Positions 1 to 8,181 are shown, counted from the stretch's first letter. The stretch is DNA of 25,397 nt from a virus (IMGVR_UViG_3300025671_000471:1-25397); one strand, 5' to 3'. The notes: generated from the sequence alone by a model not told the origin. Translations and numbers: made by a program.

Positions 1-136
1 GCCAACAGCCGATTCTTCATACACAGGCATGTTTGCGCTGGGACAAAATCCGACAGCGACTGATTTCGTGTCGGATGCAAGTGATGGTGGGACAGCGAAC
101 ATATACTTTTCGTTCTATCTAGAACTTGAACCGTAA
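1..136 (+). CDS. 3' end of a fibre-like virion protein (partial)
   Basis: An open frame runs from the window edge to a TAA at 134-136 and gives 44 residues ending in FSFYLELEP. The visible part is rich in Ser, Thr, Ala, Gly and Asp, with alternating polar and aromatic residues as in beta-rich fibre tips. It lies directly upstream of a tail assembly chaperone gene, a frequent partner of tail fibre genes, so the end of a tail fibre or other receptor-contacting protein is the best reading. No domain can be recognised from so short a tail. Its GC content (about 53% in a sampled line) matches the next two genes rather than the rest of the window. Confidence 0.5.
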   Translation, partial: PTADSSYTGMFALGQNPTATDFVSDASDGGTANIYFSFYLELEP

Positions 137-146
137 GGAGAGACTA

Positions 147-635
147 ATGAGCATACCTTATGTAAAAGTCGTCAACAACCAAGCGACGGCATACCCCTAC
201 ACCTTCGGTCAACTCCGTAAGGACAACCCGAATGTCTCGTTCCCCAAGAGCATGCCCTTGGGACGCTTGGCAGAGTGGGGTTTGTTTCCAACCGTTGAAG
301 TAGACGCACCTACGTTCGACGAACAAACGGAGTTTCGTGAGAAGGACGCACTACCGACATTAGTAAATGGTGTCTGGGAGCGCCGCTGGACAGTTCGTGC
401 TGCGACCGTAGAGGAGCAAGCAGAAGCCACTGAGCGGAAGGCGGCAGAGGTTCGTGCAGAACGGGACCGTCGGTTAGTTGAGGAAGTTGATAAACTCTCC
501 AACAACCCAATGCGTTGGGCGGATTGGCTCCCTACTCAACATACCAAGATTTCTGAACATCGTCAAGCACTTCTCGACGTTCCTCAACAAGCAGGCTTCC
601 CCTACGAAGTTGTGTGGCCTGTTCTGGTGGTCTGA
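147..635 (+). CDS. Tail (fibre) assembly chaperone, Phage_tail_APC-like
   Basis: The product has 162 residues. ATG 147 is chosen because a strong AAGGAG ribosome binding site lies at 135-140; an in-frame TTG at 126 is possible but sits before that site. The C-terminal third carries a His-Arg-Gln-Ala-Leu helix followed by a GFP..VVWP ending, the signature layout of phage tail assembly chaperones (PF16778-type), which end in YRQALRD..GFP..VVWP. The middle (about residues 88-130) is a charged helix rich in Glu, Arg and Ala, probably coiled coil. In known phages such proteins sit just downstream of fibre genes and help fibres fold or attach, consistent with the truncated gene before it. The stop codon overlaps the next start (TGATG), so translation is probably coupled. 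Confidence 0.7.
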   Translation: MSIPYVKVVNNQATAYPYTFGQLRKDNPNVSFPKSMPLGRLAEWGLFPTVEVDAPTFDEQTEFREKDALPTLVNGVWERRWTVRAATVEEQAEATERKAAEVRAERDRRLVEEVDKLSNNPMRWADWLPTQHTKISEHRQALLDVPQQAGFPYEVVWPVLVV

Positions 636-1201
636 TGCTTTACTTCCCCGATGCCAACTTGGCTTTTGTTGCAGTTCCTAAAACAGGTAGTACTGCGGTA
701 GAGACTGCGTTTGAGCATTTGTCTGAGGTTAAGCACACCTTCGGTGATGTGCGGAGTATGCATCGGCCAGCATCTTGGATTAGGAAAACGTATGGCCCCA
801 CCGTTGAGATTGTTGGGGTCGTCCGTGAACCAACGAGTTGGGTGATTAGCAAGTACAGATACCTGTGTAGCGACCTTTTTGAGACTAAGGCAAGTCAAAG
901 GTTGGTTGGTTTTGATAGGTTCATCAAAAAGGTTTTGCGTGGGGAGAAGCCTTGGCCTGAACCCCTCAAGAACCAGACTGAGTATCTGGACGGCGCTGAC
1001 ACGGTTTTTAGATATGAAGACCTAGACGCTCTAGTGGACTACATGGGAGATAGGGTTGGACAGACTGTGGCGTTGCAAAAGGTTAACGTCTCACCCGCCA
1101 TTGATGTGTCGTTATCGACAGATCAGGTGTCTGCGCTTCGGTATCACTTCTCTGCGGACTTAAACCTTTACACAGGAACAACCCATTTTAAACCGGAGTA
1201 A
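635..1201 (+). CDS. Sulfotransferase family protein (PAPS-dependent type)
   Basis: The product has 188 residues. ATG 635 overlaps the previous stop by one base (TGATG); an in-frame GTG at 614 is less likely. Residues 11-20 (FVAVPKTGST) form the 5'-phosphosulfate binding loop of sulfotransferases, and residues 60-76 (VGVVREPTSWVISKYRY) match the 3'-phosphate binding segment with its Arg and Ser. A YEDL segment follows near residue 131, and the C-terminus FSADLNLY matches the usual F..D..LY ending. Known relatives transfer a sulfuryl group from PAPS to carbohydrates, lipids or proteins; the substrate here is unknown. Its place beside fibre and fibre-chaperone genes suggests modification of a host surface glycan or a virion component, which is inference. 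It is shorter than many family members (200-300 residues) but both cofactor motifs are intact. Confidence 0.78.
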   Translation: MLYFPDANLAFVAVPKTGSTAVETAFEHLSEVKHTFGDVRSMHRPASWIRKTYGPTVEIVGVVREPTSWVISKYRYLCSDLFETKASQRLVGFDRFIKKVLRGEKPWPEPLKNQTEYLDGADTVFRYEDLDALVDYMGDRVGQTVALQKVNVSPAIDVSLSTDQVSALRYHFSADLNLYTGTTHFKPE

Positions 1202-1216
1202 ATAACTAAAAGGCTA

Positions 1217-1252
1217 GGGCTGTAGAGTAATCTATGGCCCCGCCCCCTCTTT
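1217..1252 (+). terminator. Hairpin with GUAA loop, probable weak terminator
   Basis: GGGCTGTAGA (1217-1226) pairs with TCTATGGCCC (1231-1240), ten pairs including two G-U, closed by a GTAA tetraloop of GNRA type. A C-rich stretch and then CTCTTT follow, not a clean T run. It separates the GC-rich fibre/sulfotransferase cassette from phoH. It could be an inefficient terminator or an RNA-stabilising hairpin. Confidence 0.5.
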
Positions 1253-1292
1253 AAACTCTAAAATATAACCCTAACCGAAAGGTATCCTCTTA

Positions 1293-2025
1293 ATGGCAAA
1301 ACGCAAAACTTCGTCAAACTTGTCGTGAAACAGCTTATGCCCGCGAAGAACGCCACGAGCGTCAATTCCGCGAGACTTTTGAGAACCGTTCTCATTTCAA
1401 CATCCTTCCAAAGAACGAGAAGCAGGATATCCTTATCCGCTCTATTAAGTGTGCACCTATCACCGTGACCATTGGCTGCGCTGGTACAGGTAAGACTTAT
1501 TGTTCAGCAGGAACTGTTGCACAGTTGTTTCTAAAAGGCGGTTATAAGAAGATTGTTTTGACAAGGGCTAACGTACCAACAGGTAAATCTCTCGGTCACT
1601 TCCCCGGTAACATTAAAGAAAAGATGACCCCTTGGTTGCTTCCTATGATGGAAGTACTACGTAAAGCCCTTGGTTCAGGGAAGATGGAGTATATGCTCGC
1701 TAAAGAGCAGATTGAGATTCAACCTATTGAGACCATTCGGGGGCGTTCCTATGAGAACGCTCTCGTACTTGTAGACGAATCACAAAACCTCAATATGGAT
1801 GAACTTAAGGCTATTACCACACGTATCGGCGAAAATACTAAGTTGGTTCTTATGGGCGACCCCACTCAGTCCGATGTTAAATATGGTAAAGACTTGATGA
1901 CTTTCTGCTGGCTCTGCCGTAAGCATGGGCTTGACGTCCCTGTAATTGAGTTCGGTGTACAAGATATTGTCCGTAGCGACATTGTGGCCGACCTCGTGAA
2001 GATGTTTATCGAAGAGAAGGTCTAA
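1293..2025 (+). CDS. phoH: PhoH-like ATPase, apparent +1 frameshift near the start
   Basis: This is a PhoH-family P-loop ATPase, common in marine phages, with a proposed but unproven role in RNA or phosphate-stress metabolism. Walker A GCAGTGKT is at 1474-1497, Walker B ALVLVDESQNL near 1759-1791, and a sensor-like LVLMGDPTQSD follows. The reading frame is open from 1294 to the stop at 2025, but the first in-frame start is GTG 1465, only three codons before Walker A, and would remove about 60 conserved residues. The plausible start, ATG 1293 with an AAAGG site upstream, is one frame off and hits TGA at 1326. Removing one A from either AAAA run (1298-1309) gives MAKRKLRQTCRETAYARE continuing into the ATPase, 243 residues, a normal length for phage PhoH. 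This is either a sequence error, a real mutation or recoding. Identity is certain; the state of the 5' end is not. Confidence 0.85.
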
Positions 2026-2033
2026 AAACTGGC

Positions 2034-2099
2034 ACGAGGAGTAGCCTAGTAGGTTCTGCATGGCAACCCCATCGTAGACTCTACCTCGCTACTCCTCGT
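2034..2099. other. Long inverted repeat in the phoH/tail-tip gap
   Basis: ACGAGGAGTAGC (2034-2045) is perfectly complementary to GCTACTCCTCGT (2088-2099), a 12-bp stem. The 42-base interior holds a smaller ATGG-CAAC-CCAT hairpin (2060-2071) and a GTAG/CTAC pair (2074-2084). No T run follows, so a simple intrinsic terminator is unlikely. The gap ends with a strong GGAGGGG ribosome binding site for the next gene. A cis-acting RNA structure or processing site is possible; it is not tRNA-like. Confidence 0.45.
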
Positions 2100-2126
2100 T
2101 GCTCTCTGTAGCACTCTGGAGGGGTT

Positions 2127-2567
2127 ATGTACTACACTGTAGAAGAGATGTTAACCGCCCTAGATGCGGCGAATAAGACTATTAATCACCGCACTTTTAG
2201 TGGCGAATCCTATACTCGTGGTTGGAATGACTGTATGGCTTTCCTTATCGAATACGATAAAGAGCTACGAGGAACCACTAGAGCCTATGATATTGTAGAC
2301 TTTGAGTGGAAGAACACAAAAGATTTCATGCTCAAGTTAGCCCGTAAAGGGGTTTCCTTGAGTCAGTTTGCAGAATATTGCGGATATGAGGTTATCACCA
2401 GTAAACGTCCCAAAGCAGGCGATATAGCCTTTGATAATGGGGCTATGATTAGTGATGGACGAGTCTGGATATCAACAAAAGAAAACAACACTGGTGTAGA
2501 CTGCTCTAAGCAGATGATGTTTCTCGAACGTAACTTTAAACTTATAGCAAGACCACTAAGGGGATGA
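2127..2567 (+). CDS. Putative tail-tip protein, NlpC/P60-like fold (DUF6950-like)
   Basis: The product has 146 residues, starting at ATG 2127 after GGAGGGG. The N-terminal part contains RGWNDCMAFLIEYDKELRG (residues 31-49), resembling the W..C segment that begins DUF6950-type phage proteins, distant relatives of NlpC/P60 peptidases. A later RPKAGDIAFDNGAMISDGRVWI segment fits the usual second core, where active peptidases have a GH motif. Here the His is missing (SDG), so peptidase activity is doubtful. In many siphoviruses a protein of this type lies between the tape measure and the J-like protein, next to a DUF2163-type gene, as it does here, which supports a role in tail-tip assembly. The call rests on context and weak motif resemblance. 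Confidence 0.5.
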   Translation: MYYTVEEMLTALDAANKTINHRTFSGESYTRGWNDCMAFLIEYDKELRGTTRAYDIVDFEWKNTKDFMLKLARKGVSLSQFAEYCGYEVITSKRPKAGDIAFDNGAMISDGRVWISTKENNTGVDCSKQMMFLERNFKLIARPLRG

Positions 2568-2569
2568 CT

Positions 2570-3178
2570 ATGGCATATTATTATAATGGCGCAAGGATTG
2601 TTGTACCGTTCACAATTACCTCTAACGAACCAACTTACCACACAGATACTATCTCTTTGAAGACTCAAAGATCCTCTTATGGGCATCAGCGTTGGGAGCT
2701 AAGTTTCACAACAGTTCTCACTGAAGCTGAACAGGTAGACGGTCTTGTAGCATCAATTCTTGAAGCAAAGACTACGGGTACTATGGTGATGCCTCAACTT
2801 GCCAACGTAGTTGCTAATAAAACAATAAGCTCTGATTCTGTTAATGTTGTAACTAATGCTTCTATTGGGGCTTCCTCTGTCATCCTTTCAGGTACTAGTG
2901 TGGTTGGTAAGCTCCCAAAAGGATCCTTCATTAAGTTCAGCAACCATGATAAGGTTTACATGGTAACATCAGACTGCGAGTTTAACAATGTATCAAACCA
3001 AGAGTTAAACATCTATCCAAACCTACGTTCAGATCTGACAGCCTCTGCTCACTCTATAAAAGCAGGTGATTTATGTACATTCATCTATTACCGAGATATT
3101 AATGACATTCAAGGTATTACTTTCATAGATGGTGTCTTGTCTAATACTGGTACAGTAAACCTAATTGAGGCAGTATAA
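2570..3178 (+). CDS. Tail protein, probable distal tail/tip component
   Basis: The product has 202 residues. ATG 2570 is preferred over ATG 2564 because AAGGGG (2558-2563) is then six bases away instead of adjacent. It has a beta-rich pattern with an early QRWELSFTTVLTEAE segment (about residues 40-55) and a later LPKGSFIKFSNHDKVYMVTSD segment (about 119-139). The latter resembles the GDFIKFANHDKVYMVT block common in siphovirus tail proteins encoded between tape measure and J-like genes, and the C-terminus ends IEAV as many of those do. It overlaps the following gene by one base at the TAATG junction. A distal tail or baseplate role is inferred from position and resemblance; no enzymatic motif is visible. 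Confidence 0.55.
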   Translation: MAYYYNGARIVVPFTITSNEPTYHTDTISLKTQRSSYGHQRWELSFTTVLTEAEQVDGLVASILEAKTTGTMVMPQLANVVANKTISSDSVNVVTNASIGASSVILSGTSVVGKLPKGSFIKFSNHDKVYMVTSDCEFNNVSNQELNIYPNLRSDLTASAHSIKAGDLCTFIYYRDINDIQGITFIDGVLSNTGTVNLIEAV

Positions 3179-3738
3179 TGAGAACCTTTAGCACTAACGT
3201 ACAAAACGTTTTAGACGGGGAGACCATTCAGTTTTTCTACCTAATCAAGCTTGAGTTTAGTTCTGATTATTTCTTTACAAGTTACAATAGTGACATTCCC
3301 TATGATGGTGATACCTATTTATCCGATGGTGGGCTTGTAGAGTTTGACTCTCCTTCCCTCAACAGTGTCGTAGATAGGGAAGCCTACAAGATTGTCATTG
3401 CAGATCAAGTAAATGAAATGCTCTCAGAGTTTCGTCTAGGTGTTGTTGGTAAAGTAATCGAGGTCCGTGTTGGGTTTCTTGATTCAAATGGTGTCCCTAT
3501 GACAGACCCCGAAGATGTTATCCTTATCTATCGTGGCTTCGTAGACTCCCCTTCTGTGTCAAATGACTTTGAGCAGAAGCTTGCAATTATTGAAGGTACT
3601 TCTCCAATGTCCGACCTAGATGCTATCAATGATTTCATTTCTTCTAAAGATGGTATGGACCAAGTATCCGCTACGGATACCTCTTTCGATTCTATCTTTA
3701 AGGATAACGAAGTTTTAATCAAGTGGGGTAAAGTATAA
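3178..3738 (+). CDS. Tail-tip assembly protein, DUF2163-like
   Basis: The product has 186 residues; its start overlaps the previous stop and its own stop overlaps the next start (TAATG), indicating tight coupling. The N-terminus has the layout of DUF2163/tail hub proteins: a short helix, then FFYLIKLEFSSDYFFTSYN, then IPYDGDTYLSDGG (about residues 41-53) and a SPSLNSVVDREAYKIVIAD strand pair (about 59-77). The C-terminus (DGMDQVSATDTSFDSIF..) resembles the end of tip proteins that plug into the J-like hub. Such proteins link the end of the tail tube to the receptor-binding tip. Being wedged directly before a 1214-residue J-like gene supports this. Confidence 0.65.
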   Translation: MRTFSTNVQNVLDGETIQFFYLIKLEFSSDYFFTSYNSDIPYDGDTYLSDGGLVEFDSPSLNSVVDREAYKIVIADQVNEMLSEFRLGVVGKVIEVRVGFLDSNGVPMTDPEDVILIYRGFVDSPSVSNDFEQKLAIIEGTSPMSDLDAINDFISSKDGMDQVSATDTSFDSIFKDNEVLIKWGKV

Positions 3739-6700
3739 TGGGCATTGAAACAGCTGTACTTCAGGCTTTGTACTTCTTAGCGTCTGTAGCTTATCAACAA
3801 GTGCAGACTGCCAAGCTTAAAAAGAAACAGGACAAAATGAAGGGCCTGCAGTTTACCCGAATTGGGGAAGCTGCATCAATCCCTCTTGTCTATGGCAGAC
3901 AACGGCTAGGGGGTATCCAAGTTACTGAGAAGGTAACAAGTAGTTATACCTCTGCATCAGAAACAGGTTCCAATGTCTTTGATTATGACTTTGGGACAGC
4001 CTCACAAACAGGCTCAAAGAACGAGTTTCTGACTACTCAGTATGTAATTGCCCGTGAAGGTATCAACCAAGTCAAGTATCTTAAGGTTAATGGTCAAGAC
4101 TACGACAATGCTAAATCAAAGTTCAATCACCGTATCCGTTGCTTTACTTCTGGTGGCACAGCGGACCCCGTAGCTACGGCCAATGGTCTACCTTCAACGA
4201 ACCTCTTCACTAACTGTTCTTTTGCAACAAGCCACTTTAAACTAAACAGGGATGAACAAAACTATTCAGGTATTCCTGAAATGGGCTTTCTTGTGGAAGG
4301 TAATAAGATCCGCAGTGTAATCCGTAGCGGTACAGCACCTAACTACACTTACGCTATGGATACCTCCTACACCTATAGTAACAACCCTGCTTATTGCCTA
4401 CTGGACTATCTCCTGAATGCAGAGTATGGCAGAGGATTAACAGTAGACTACGTGGACCTTGAGTCCTTCTACAATGCTGCCCAGCTATGTGATACTGTTG
4501 TGATGTCCGATGCAGCGGTAGGGGGTAAAATGTTCGGTCAACCTCGTGTTAACACCGTAGCAACTTATTCAGAGTTACCTTCAACCCTTGAAGAGCAAGC
4601 CTACCCTAATGATCTTTGGTTGGCAGAAGATACAGGTCTCTACTGGGAGTGGACCGAGAGTGGTGGAACTTGGCAATGGGCTGGAGCCAGCTTTGGTGCT
4701 GTACGGGATATCCCACTGTATGAGTGTAACATCGCTATTGACACCTCAAGGTCAATCCGAGAGAACATCATAGACATCCTTGGGACAATGGGTCAGGCTG
4801 AACTAACCTACACCACAGAGGGAAAATACAAACTCTGCCTAGCATATCCCACAAATGATACTGAGATGGATGCGTTAATCCCTTCCTCTCTATACTTCAA
4901 TAAAGATAACATCATCAACGATAGCTTCAATATCTCCTTTCCTAATGCTCAAGAAAGACTTAATCAGTGTACTGTGCGATTTCTTAATGAGCACAATGAC
5001 TTCAAGGAAGATACAGCAACATGGCCAACAGTAGGTTCTACTCCCTATACTACCTATCTCAGCGAAGATAACGGTGTTAAGCACCATGCTGACATTCCGG
5101 GTGTAGGTATTACAGACCCCTATCATGCCCTCGCAAAAGCAGAGCAGGAAGTTCGTAAATCACGTTCAATCTTTACAGTCTCTTTCACAACCAATAAAGA
5201 AGGTCTTGTTCTCGAACCCGGTGATTTTATCAAAGTCACGCTTGATGAGTCTGACCTTAATGAAGACATCTTCCGTGTTGAATCTATCAAGGTGAATGAA
5301 GATTTCTCTGTATCCATCAGTGCATACTTCTATGATTATAACACTTTAACTTGGAATATTGCAGATGACGTAGACTACATCATCCCCCCTGACTATGATT
5401 ATGTAGTTAGTCAACCTACAAATGTATCCTTCACCCCTTCAGACTCAAACATTTCAGGGTTCACAACAGGTTATGTAAGTTGGACAGCGGCGGATGATAT
5501 TGCAGTAAGAGACTACGTTGTATACATCTCAACCGATAATACTAACTTCTTCGAGCTTGGCACTACGAGGAATACATACTTTGATATCGGCAATGTAATT
5601 TCAGGAACCTACTACTTTGGGGTTAGATCTCGTACAGCTCTTGGTAAGCTGTCTAGTCTAGTAGTATCGGCCTCTAGTTCTGTTCCTGCTACAAATCTCG
5701 CGTTTGTTAATCTGCTGATCTTCAAGAGAGCTACCTCTACACCATCAACTCCTACGGGTGGTGTCTATAACTGGGAAACGGGGACTATCACAACAGTACC
5801 AACTGGTTGGTCTACTACAGTTACTGCAGGTTCAGATCCGCTGTATGTCTCTACCGTATCTATCAGCACTAACAACCCTGCTGACACAAGCCACGCCATA
5901 TCTGGTTGGGCTTCTCCAGCGATTTTGGCTCAAAATGGTGTTGACGGCGTAGATGGCACCGATGGTGCGGATGGTGTTACAGGTAAATCTGTTTATACAG
6001 GTGTAATTTATATCAGATCATCTTCAACCCCTGCAGCGCCTACAGGTGGTTCTTTCAACTTCGGTACGAATACTCTAACACCGCCTTCTGGGTGGAGCTT
6101 AAGTGTACCTTCTGGTAGTAATCCTGTTTACGCAACACGTTATGTATTCTCCATCATAGGTGATACAGGTAGCGTTACAGCGGGTACTTGGGTAACACCA
6201 TTTAAAGTGGCTGAAAATGGTCAAGACGGTTTGGATGGTTCAGATGGTTTGTCAACGTACAATGCTATTATTTATCGTCGATCATCAACAACACCTTCAA
6301 CACCTACAGGTGGTAGTTATGACTTCGGAACTAACAACCTAACCCCGCCTACTGGGTGGAGTAGGACTATTCCTTCTGGTACAGACCCTGTATACACTAC
6401 ATCTGCTCTAGCAAGTGTAGTTGGTACCACGGGTACAGACATAACACTCACTTGGTTTACTCCATACGAGCTCGTAAGGAATGGCGTCAATGGTGTAGAT
6501 GGCCTGAGAGGTGCTGGTTGGTGGCGTTACGAGGATACTACTAATGCTTCTAGCTACTATGCAACCTCTACACAGAGTCGCGTTAATAGTGCATTCTCAA
6601 CAGCAACTGGAACGTCACCTGTTGAAGATGATCGTTTTATCATTAGCTGTACTGATACCGCTATTGCTTACATCTACTCAAGTGCTAATTGGGTCACTCA

Positions 6701-7382
6701 AGCGGCGTTCATTGATGGTAATCTGCTTGTAAATGGAACAATCACTTCAGATAAAGTTGAAACAGACTTCATCGATGCTTTCAGTATTAATGCGGATAAC
6801 ATCACTACAGGTACACTTGTTGCTAACCGGCTTGCTATCAATGGTTCAGTTCTAACTGTGTCAGGGGGTAATCTTACGATCAACTCCAATGGTATCGAGC
6901 GTTCCTTTATCCAAGATAATGCGGTCTCTAACGGTGGTTATGTTTCTTCTACTGCAAATACCTATGCTAATGACGCTACCACTTCTTCATTCACAGCAGG
7001 ACTTGCTCTTACCCTAGACCAGTTTTGGAACTTTGGGGTAAGGGTCGTATATCGGGCTGCTTCCAGAACGTCTACCTACCTCCCAAAACCTGACTACTAT
7101 AATAATGTAACTTACTACACTAGACCTGTTCTAGACTTGAGACAAAAGGTTTCAGGTAGTTGGGGTAGCTGGTCTGAGGCGTATGTCTTCCCAGCGGCTA
7201 CCGGGGAGTCCTATGTAGAAAAGTTCTACAGTTTTGCTTACATCAATGATATTGATGATGTCGAACTTAGACTACGGTTCGAAGTCTACCTTGGTAATAC
7301 CTCTCAGGGAGCTCAAGTTAGTGAGTTCTCTACTCTAAACGTAGATTCAACAACCATTGTAGGGAGGGCCGTTGTGCGATGA
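3738..7382 (+). CDS. J-like tail tip / receptor-binding protein
   Basis: The product has 1214 residues. The N-terminal 500 residues have the features of lambda J-type tip attachment proteins, including IGEAASIPLVYGRQRLGG near residue 42. A Trp-rich stretch at about 290-315 looks like a small inserted module. A fibronectin type III-like domain spans about 560-645. Three copies of an 80-90 residue module follow (starting near 662, 757 and 844), each with STPxxPTGGxxxxGTxxxxPxGW and separated by collagen-like (N/D)GxDG linkers. The C-terminal part (NGTITSDKVETDFIDAFSINA..) matches the DUF1983-type coiled stem of J proteins and ends in a beta-rich tip, the likely receptor-contacting region. It follows the tip assembly genes, as in lambda (I-J). 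Confidence 0.85.
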   Translation: MGIETAVLQALYFLASVAYQQVQTAKLKKKQDKMKGLQFTRIGEAASIPLVYGRQRLGGIQVTEKVTSSYTSASETGSNVFDYDFGTASQTGSKNEFLTTQYVIAREGINQVKYLKVNGQDYDNAKSKFNHRIRCFTSGGTADPVATANGLPSTNLFTNCSFATSHFKLNRDEQNYSGIPEMGFLVEGNKIRSVIRSGTAPNYTYAMDTSYTYSNNPAYCLLDYLLNAEYGRGLTVDYVDLESFYNAAQLCDTVVMSDAAVGGKMFGQPRVNTVATYSELPSTLEEQAYPNDLWLAEDTGLYWEWTESGGTWQWAGASFGAVRDIPLYECNIAIDTSRSIRENIIDILGTMGQAELTYTTEGKYKLCLAYPTNDTEMDALIPSSLYFNKDNIINDSFNISFPNAQERLNQCTVRFLNEHNDFKEDTATWPTVGSTPYTTYLSEDNGVKHHADIPGVGITDPYHALAKAEQEVRKSRSIFTVSFTTNKEGLVLEPGDFIKVTLDESDLNEDIFRVESIKVNEDFSVSISAYFYDYNTLTWNIADDVDYIIPPDYDYVVSQPTNVSFTPSDSNISGFTTGYVSWTAADDIAVRDYVVYISTDNTNFFELGTTRNTYFDIGNVISGTYYFGVRSRTALGKLSSLVVSASSSVPATNLAFVNLLIFKRATSTPSTPTGGVYNWETGTITTVPTGWSTTVTAGSDPLYVSTVSISTNNPADTSHAISGWASPAILAQNGVDGVDGTDGADGVTGKSVYTGVIYIRSSSTPAAPTGGSFNFGTNTLTPPSGWSLSVPSGSNPVYATRYVFSIIGDTGSVTAGTWVTPFKVAENGQDGLDGSDGLSTYNAIIYRRSSTTPSTPTGGSYDFGTNNLTPPTGWSRTIPSGTDPVYTTSALASVVGTTGTDITLTWFTPYELVRNGVNGVDGLRGAGWWRYEDTTNASSYYATSTQSRVNSAFSTATGTSPVEDDRFIISCTDTAIAYIYSSANWVTQAAFIDGNLLVNGTITSDKVETDFIDAFSINADNITTGTLVANRLAINGSVLTVSGGNLTINSNGIERSFIQDNAVSNGGYVSSTANTYANDATTSSFTAGLALTLDQFWNFGVRVVYRAASRTSTYLPKPDYYNNVTYYTRPVLDLRQKVSGSWGSWSEAYVFPAATGESYVEKFYSFAYINDIDDVELRLRFEVYLGNTSQGAQVSEFSTLNVDSTTIVGRAVVR
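5721..6505 (+). repeat. Three tandem protein modules inside the J-like gene
   Basis: Three diverged copies begin near 5721, 6006 and 6267. Shared signposts are TPxxPTGG, an NFGTNxLTPPxGW block (NWETGTITTVPTGW in copy 1), a S(G)S/TDPVY strand and a closing W..P stretch. Each ends in a Gly-Asp rich linker: GVDGVDGTDGADG, NGQDGLDGSDG and NGVNGVDG. Copies 2 and 3 are closer to each other than to copy 1. They probably form stacked domains along the tip shaft. Confidence 0.8.
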
Positions 7383-7768
7383 TAAGCTATGTAATCTTAG
7401 ATGAAAACAATTCTGTGGTGTCAGTAGGTAGAGCTAGTCAACCCCCAGAAGGGGCAGTTATCGTAGACTTACAGCCAGAGTACGTTCCTAGTCTACTTGG
7501 GGGGCGTATCGTAAATGATACGCTCCTACTGCCCGTTGATTGTGCTACTATCAGCATAGACGGTAGCAATGTAACAATCACGAAAGCCTCAGAACTTTCT
7601 AGTTGTGATGTTTTAGTCCTTGATGTCTTCTATGACGAGGATATCCTTCGAACTAACCTCACAGACGATTCCTTGAGTTTGAATTTCGAAGACTCTGGCC
7701 AGTATCAAGTCCTATGTACTAGTTCTGAAGTGGGATTCAAAAATGTCTATAGGGAGCTACGACTATGA
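7379..7768 (+). CDS. Hypothetical tail-associated protein
   Basis: The product has 129 residues; the start overlaps the J-like stop by four bases (ATGA) and its end overlaps the next gene in the same way. The sequence looks all-beta, with an opening MISYVILDENNSVVSVG strand pair and two later Ile/Val-rich strands. There is no signal peptide or membrane segment. I do not recognise the family. Its strict coupling to the tip protein gene suggests an accessory of the tip or fibre, such as a small fibre protein or cap, but that is inference from position only. Confidence 0.5.
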   Translation: MISYVILDENNSVVSVGRASQPPEGAVIVDLQPEYVPSLLGGRIVNDTLLLPVDCATISIDGSNVTITKASELSSCDVLVLDVFYDEDILRTNLTDDSLSLNFEDSGQYQVLCTSSEVGFKNVYRELRL

Positions 7769-8181
7769 CAATCACAATCACACGTAGTGAGCATAGTAAA
7801 CAGGCAGAACTTGAAAGTATTAAAGTAAAAACCATTGCGGAGTTCGAAGATAAAATTGGTTCATTAAGAAATAAAATCATGACACCTATCCTCGGACAAG
7901 ATTATGTGTACCAATCAAAATATGCAGAGGCAATGGAGTTCATCAATACGGGTAGCTCCTCGGGTCCATTCTTGACACGAGAAGCCGAGGCTAGAAATGT
8001 CGATGTGAACACCATTGTAACAATCGTTTTAAGTAGTAAACAAGTAATGGACTCTAACCTCGCTGATTTAGAAGTCTTGAGATTCAACTTCAAAGAAGCT
8101 ATCAGCAATGTTACTTCCAAACAGGAACTCTCCAATACCCTCTTGGTTTTTGAAGAGATGCTTCAAACCTATGAAGATTAA
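7765..8181 (+). CDS. Small helical protein, possible tail fibre assembly chaperone
   Basis: The product has 138 residues, predicted almost fully helical: a charged first half with long heptad-like stretches, then QDYVYQSKYAEAMEFI (about residues 45-60), then PFLTREAEARNVDVNTIVTIVLSSKQ (about 69-94). This layout resembles small proteins encoded after fibre or tip genes in many phages, often grouped with DUF4376-like assembly chaperones. It is coupled upstream by an ATGA overlap. The GNAT gene starts 11 bases before its stop. A chaperone role is inference. Confidence 0.5.
   Translation: MTITITRSEHSKQAELESIKVKTIAEFEDKIGSLRNKIMTPILGQDYVYQSKYAEAMEFINTGSSSGPFLTREAEARNVDVNTIVTIVLSSKQVMDSNLADLEVLRFNFKEAISNVTSKQELSNTLLVFEEMLQTYED

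Noticed and set aside
1465-2025. GTG 1465 as the true start of phoH
   Set aside because: It would begin three codons before Walker A and drop about 60 upstream residues that read as good protein in the same frame; no ribosome binding site precedes it.
2034-2099. A tRNA in the gap after phoH
   Set aside because: The GGTTC at 2052-2056 suggests a T-arm, but no acceptor stem, D-arm or anticodon arm of proper length can be drawn.
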